From contig PNNC01000160.1 of assembly GCA_013824015.1 (NCBI GenBank), positions 1-34,881 on the forward strand: a stretch of 34,881 bases of DNA. The letters run 5' to 3'. The notes beneath the pieces were generated by a model. That model was not told the DNA's origin. It worked only from the letters and a program-made list of their open reading frames with translations, and did not search any database. The stretch comes from Polaromonas sp. Its GTDB lineage: Bacteria > Pseudomonadota > Gammaproteobacteria > Burkholderiales > Burkholderiaceae_C. This document shows, one piece after another, positions 33,697-34,881 of the stretch. Position 1 is the first letter of the stretch. Every line of letters starts with the position of its first letter. Made by a program: the position numbers and the translations under genes.

Positions 33697-34626
33697 ATGA
33701 ACATTCTTTTTTGTTGTACCGGTGCCAAGGCCGAGCCCTGGGTGGCCGGCCTGCGGGCAGAATTTCCTGAAGAAAGCGTCGAGGACTGGGCGCCGGGTGC
33801 GCCGGCCGCCGATTACGCGGTGGTCTGGACGCCGCCGCAGCAGTTCCTCGATGAGCAGCCGCAGCTCAAGGCGCTGTTCAACATCGGCGCCGGCGTGGAT
33901 GCGCTGCTGAAACTGAGCTTGCCGCCGGCCACTTCCATCGTGCGGCTGGACGACGCCGGCATGTCGGTGCAGATGGCCGAATATGTGAGCCATGCGGTGA
34001 TCCGGCACTTTCGCGAGTTCGACGGCTACGAGGCCGACATCCGCAGCGGCAAATGGTCTTACCGCAAGCCGCACCTGCGTGCGGACTTCCCGGTTGGCGT
34101 GATGGGGCTGGGTGTGCTGGGCGATCGCGTGGCGCGCACGCTGGCCCAGTTCGACTTTCCGGTGCGGGGCTGGAGCCGCTCGCCCAGGACGATTGACGGT
34201 GTCCAGTGTTTTTCCGGCGAGGCGGGCATGGCGGACTTCCTGGCGGCCACGCGCGTGCTGGTGTGCCTGCTGCCGCTGACGCCGGCCACCATGAACATCA
34301 TGAACCGCGACAGCTTGTCGAAACTGCAGCCTGGCGCTTATGTGATCAATGTCGCGCGCGGCGCACACCTGGTGGACGAGGACCTGATCGCGCTGATCAA
34401 CAGCGGCCACATCGCCGGCGCCACGCTGGACGTGTTTCGCACCGAGCCGCTGCCAGCAGAGCACGCGTTCTGGAAACACCCGAAAATCAGCATCACGCCG
34501 CATACTTCGGCACGCACCCTGCGCGAGGAAACCATCGCACAAATCGCCGGCAAGATCCGGGCGGTCGAAGCCGGCACGCCGATAAGCAGCCTCGCGGGTG
34601 TGGTTGATCCGAACAAAGGATACTGA
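33697..34626 (+). CDS. ghrA: Glyoxylate/hydroxypyruvate reductase A-like D-2-hydroxyacid dehydrogenase
   Basis: 309 residues from the ATG at 33697. The NAD(P)-binding motif GLGVLG is at 137-142 and the catalytic triad is Arg221 (NVARGAHLVDED), Glu250 (DVFRTEPLP) and His269 (ITPHTSA). The layout and NIGAGVDALL match GhrA, which reduces glyoxylate or hydroxypyruvate with NADPH. No Shine-Dalgarno is clear. It sits between the carboxylase and HMG-CoA lyase genes; a role in the leucine pathway is not known, so it may simply share the message or act on a related 2-oxoacid. Confidence 0.88.
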   Translation: MNILFCCTGAKAEPWVAGLRAEFPEESVEDWAPGAPAADYAVVWTPPQQFLDEQPQLKALFNIGAGVDALLKLSLPPATSIVRLDDAGMSVQMAEYVSHAVIRHFREFDGYEADIRSGKWSYRKPHLRADFPVGVMGLGVLGDRVARTLAQFDFPVRGWSRSPRTIDGVQCFSGEAGMADFLAATRVLVCLLPLTPATMNIMNRDSLSKLQPGAYVINVARGAHLVDEDLIALINSGHIAGATLDVFRTEPLPAEHAFWKHPKISITPHTSARTLREETIAQIAGKIRAVEAGTPISSLAGVVDPNKGY

Positions 34627-34627
34627 G

Positions 34628-34687
34628 ATGTATGTTGCCACCCACGGTTTCCGGCTCGTGACCACTTTGTCGTTTGACGTCCCATGA
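34628..34687 (+). CDS. 19-codon mini-ORF coupled to HMG-CoA lyase
   Basis: AAAGGA (34615-34620) lies seven bases before ATG 34628, which opens a frame [19 protein letters not shown] ending at TGA 34685-34687, overlapping the lyase ATG (34684) as ATGA. The lyase itself lacks a Shine-Dalgarno, so this small frame is well placed to deliver ribosomes to it. No family is recognised. Confidence 0.5.
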   Translation: MYVATHGFRLVTTLSFDVP

Positions 34688-34881
34688 ATAAATACCCTTC
34701 CAAAGTCAAAATTGTCGATGTCGGCCCGCGCGACGGGCTGCAGAATGAAAAAGCGCCAGTGCCCGCGTCCGTCAAGATCGAGCTGGTGCACCGGCTGCAG
34801 GACGCCGGCCTGACCGAGATCGAGGTCACCAGTTTTGTCTCGCCCAAGTGGGTGCCGCAGATGGCCGATGCCGCCGAAGTG
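34684..34881 (+). CDS. liuE: Hydroxymethylglutaryl-CoA lyase, N-terminal part (runs off the window)
   Basis: The first 66 codons are present. [16 protein letters not shown] is the diagnostic HMG-CoA lyase start (Arg-Asp of the RDG motif bind substrate and metal), followed by [32 protein letters not shown]. The enzyme cleaves HMG-CoA to acetyl-CoA and acetoacetate, the last dedicated step of leucine degradation, which supports a Liu-type role for the operon. The start codon overlaps the stop of a mini-ORF. The 3' end is beyond the window. Confidence 0.93.
   Translation, partial: MNKYPSKVKIVDVGPRDGLQNEKAPVPASVKIELVHRLQDAGLTEIEVTSFVSPKWVPQMADAAEV

Overview
This is a high-GC chromosomal window from a betaproteobacterium, most likely a member of the Comamonadaceae (Polaromonas/Rhodoferax/Variovorax-like). 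The basis is inference: the gene content (TRAP transporters, many acyl-CoA enzymes, a leucine/isovalerate-type operon), the codon bias, and two families of short dispersed palindromic repeats of a kind I associate with that family. No rRNA, tRNA, CRISPR array, transposase, phage gene or replication origin was seen.

Layout. (1) 1-1968: the tail of a thiolase, a C-factor-like SDR and a short-chain-type acyl-CoA dehydrogenase, an acyl-CoA catabolic group. (2) 2016-4657: a minus-strand flavoenzyme carrying both signature motifs of flavin-dependent halogenases, divergent from a coupled rhodanese/YchJ-like pair. (3) 4715-7344: a 7TM membrane sensor with a degenerate GGDEF domain and a HAD hydrolase. 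(4) 7412-12404: E1 alpha and beta of a 2-oxoacid/acetoin dehydrogenase, then a complete DctQ-DctM-DctP TRAP transporter closed by a terminator. (5) 12430-14765: two single minus-strand genes (a periplasmic binding protein and an RibD/DHFR-like reductase) punctuated by three copies of one repeat family and two of the other. (6) 14875-18017: a class V aminotransferase, then a block of lower apparent GC with an unknown lipoprotein, a YCII/DGPF protein and an unknown secreted protein. (7) 18213-24647: a secreted SGNH-like hydrolase divergent from an MDR reductase; a DUF899/DUF2182 pair divergent from a TPR/winged-helix regulator; a small beta-propeller; and a DUF2383 four-helix protein. (8) 24818-34881: an AraC-type regulator divergent from a carboxylase operon: acyl-CoA carboxylase beta, acyl-CoA dehydrogenase, enoyl-CoA hydratase, alpha/beta hydrolase, DUF4126 membrane protein, biotin-carrying alpha subunit, 2-hydroxyacid dehydrogenase and the start of HMG-CoA lyase. 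This is a leucine/isovalerate (Liu) pathway with unusual inserts and a dehydrogenase resembling the citronellyl-CoA (Atu) type.

The most unusual structure is the leader of the carboxylase alpha gene (31436-31600). The first 11 codons are present twice, differing only at synonymous sites. The real start codon lies in the loop of a perfect 19-bp inverted repeat whose arm overlaps the ribosome binding site. The HMG-CoA lyase start is likewise coupled (ATGA) to a 19-codon mini-ORF that has its own good Shine-Dalgarno. Other highlights are the halogenase-like flavoenzyme, an E1-only dehydrogenase next to a TRAP importer, and a repeat copy that supplies both the stop codon of one gene and the Shine-Dalgarno of the next.
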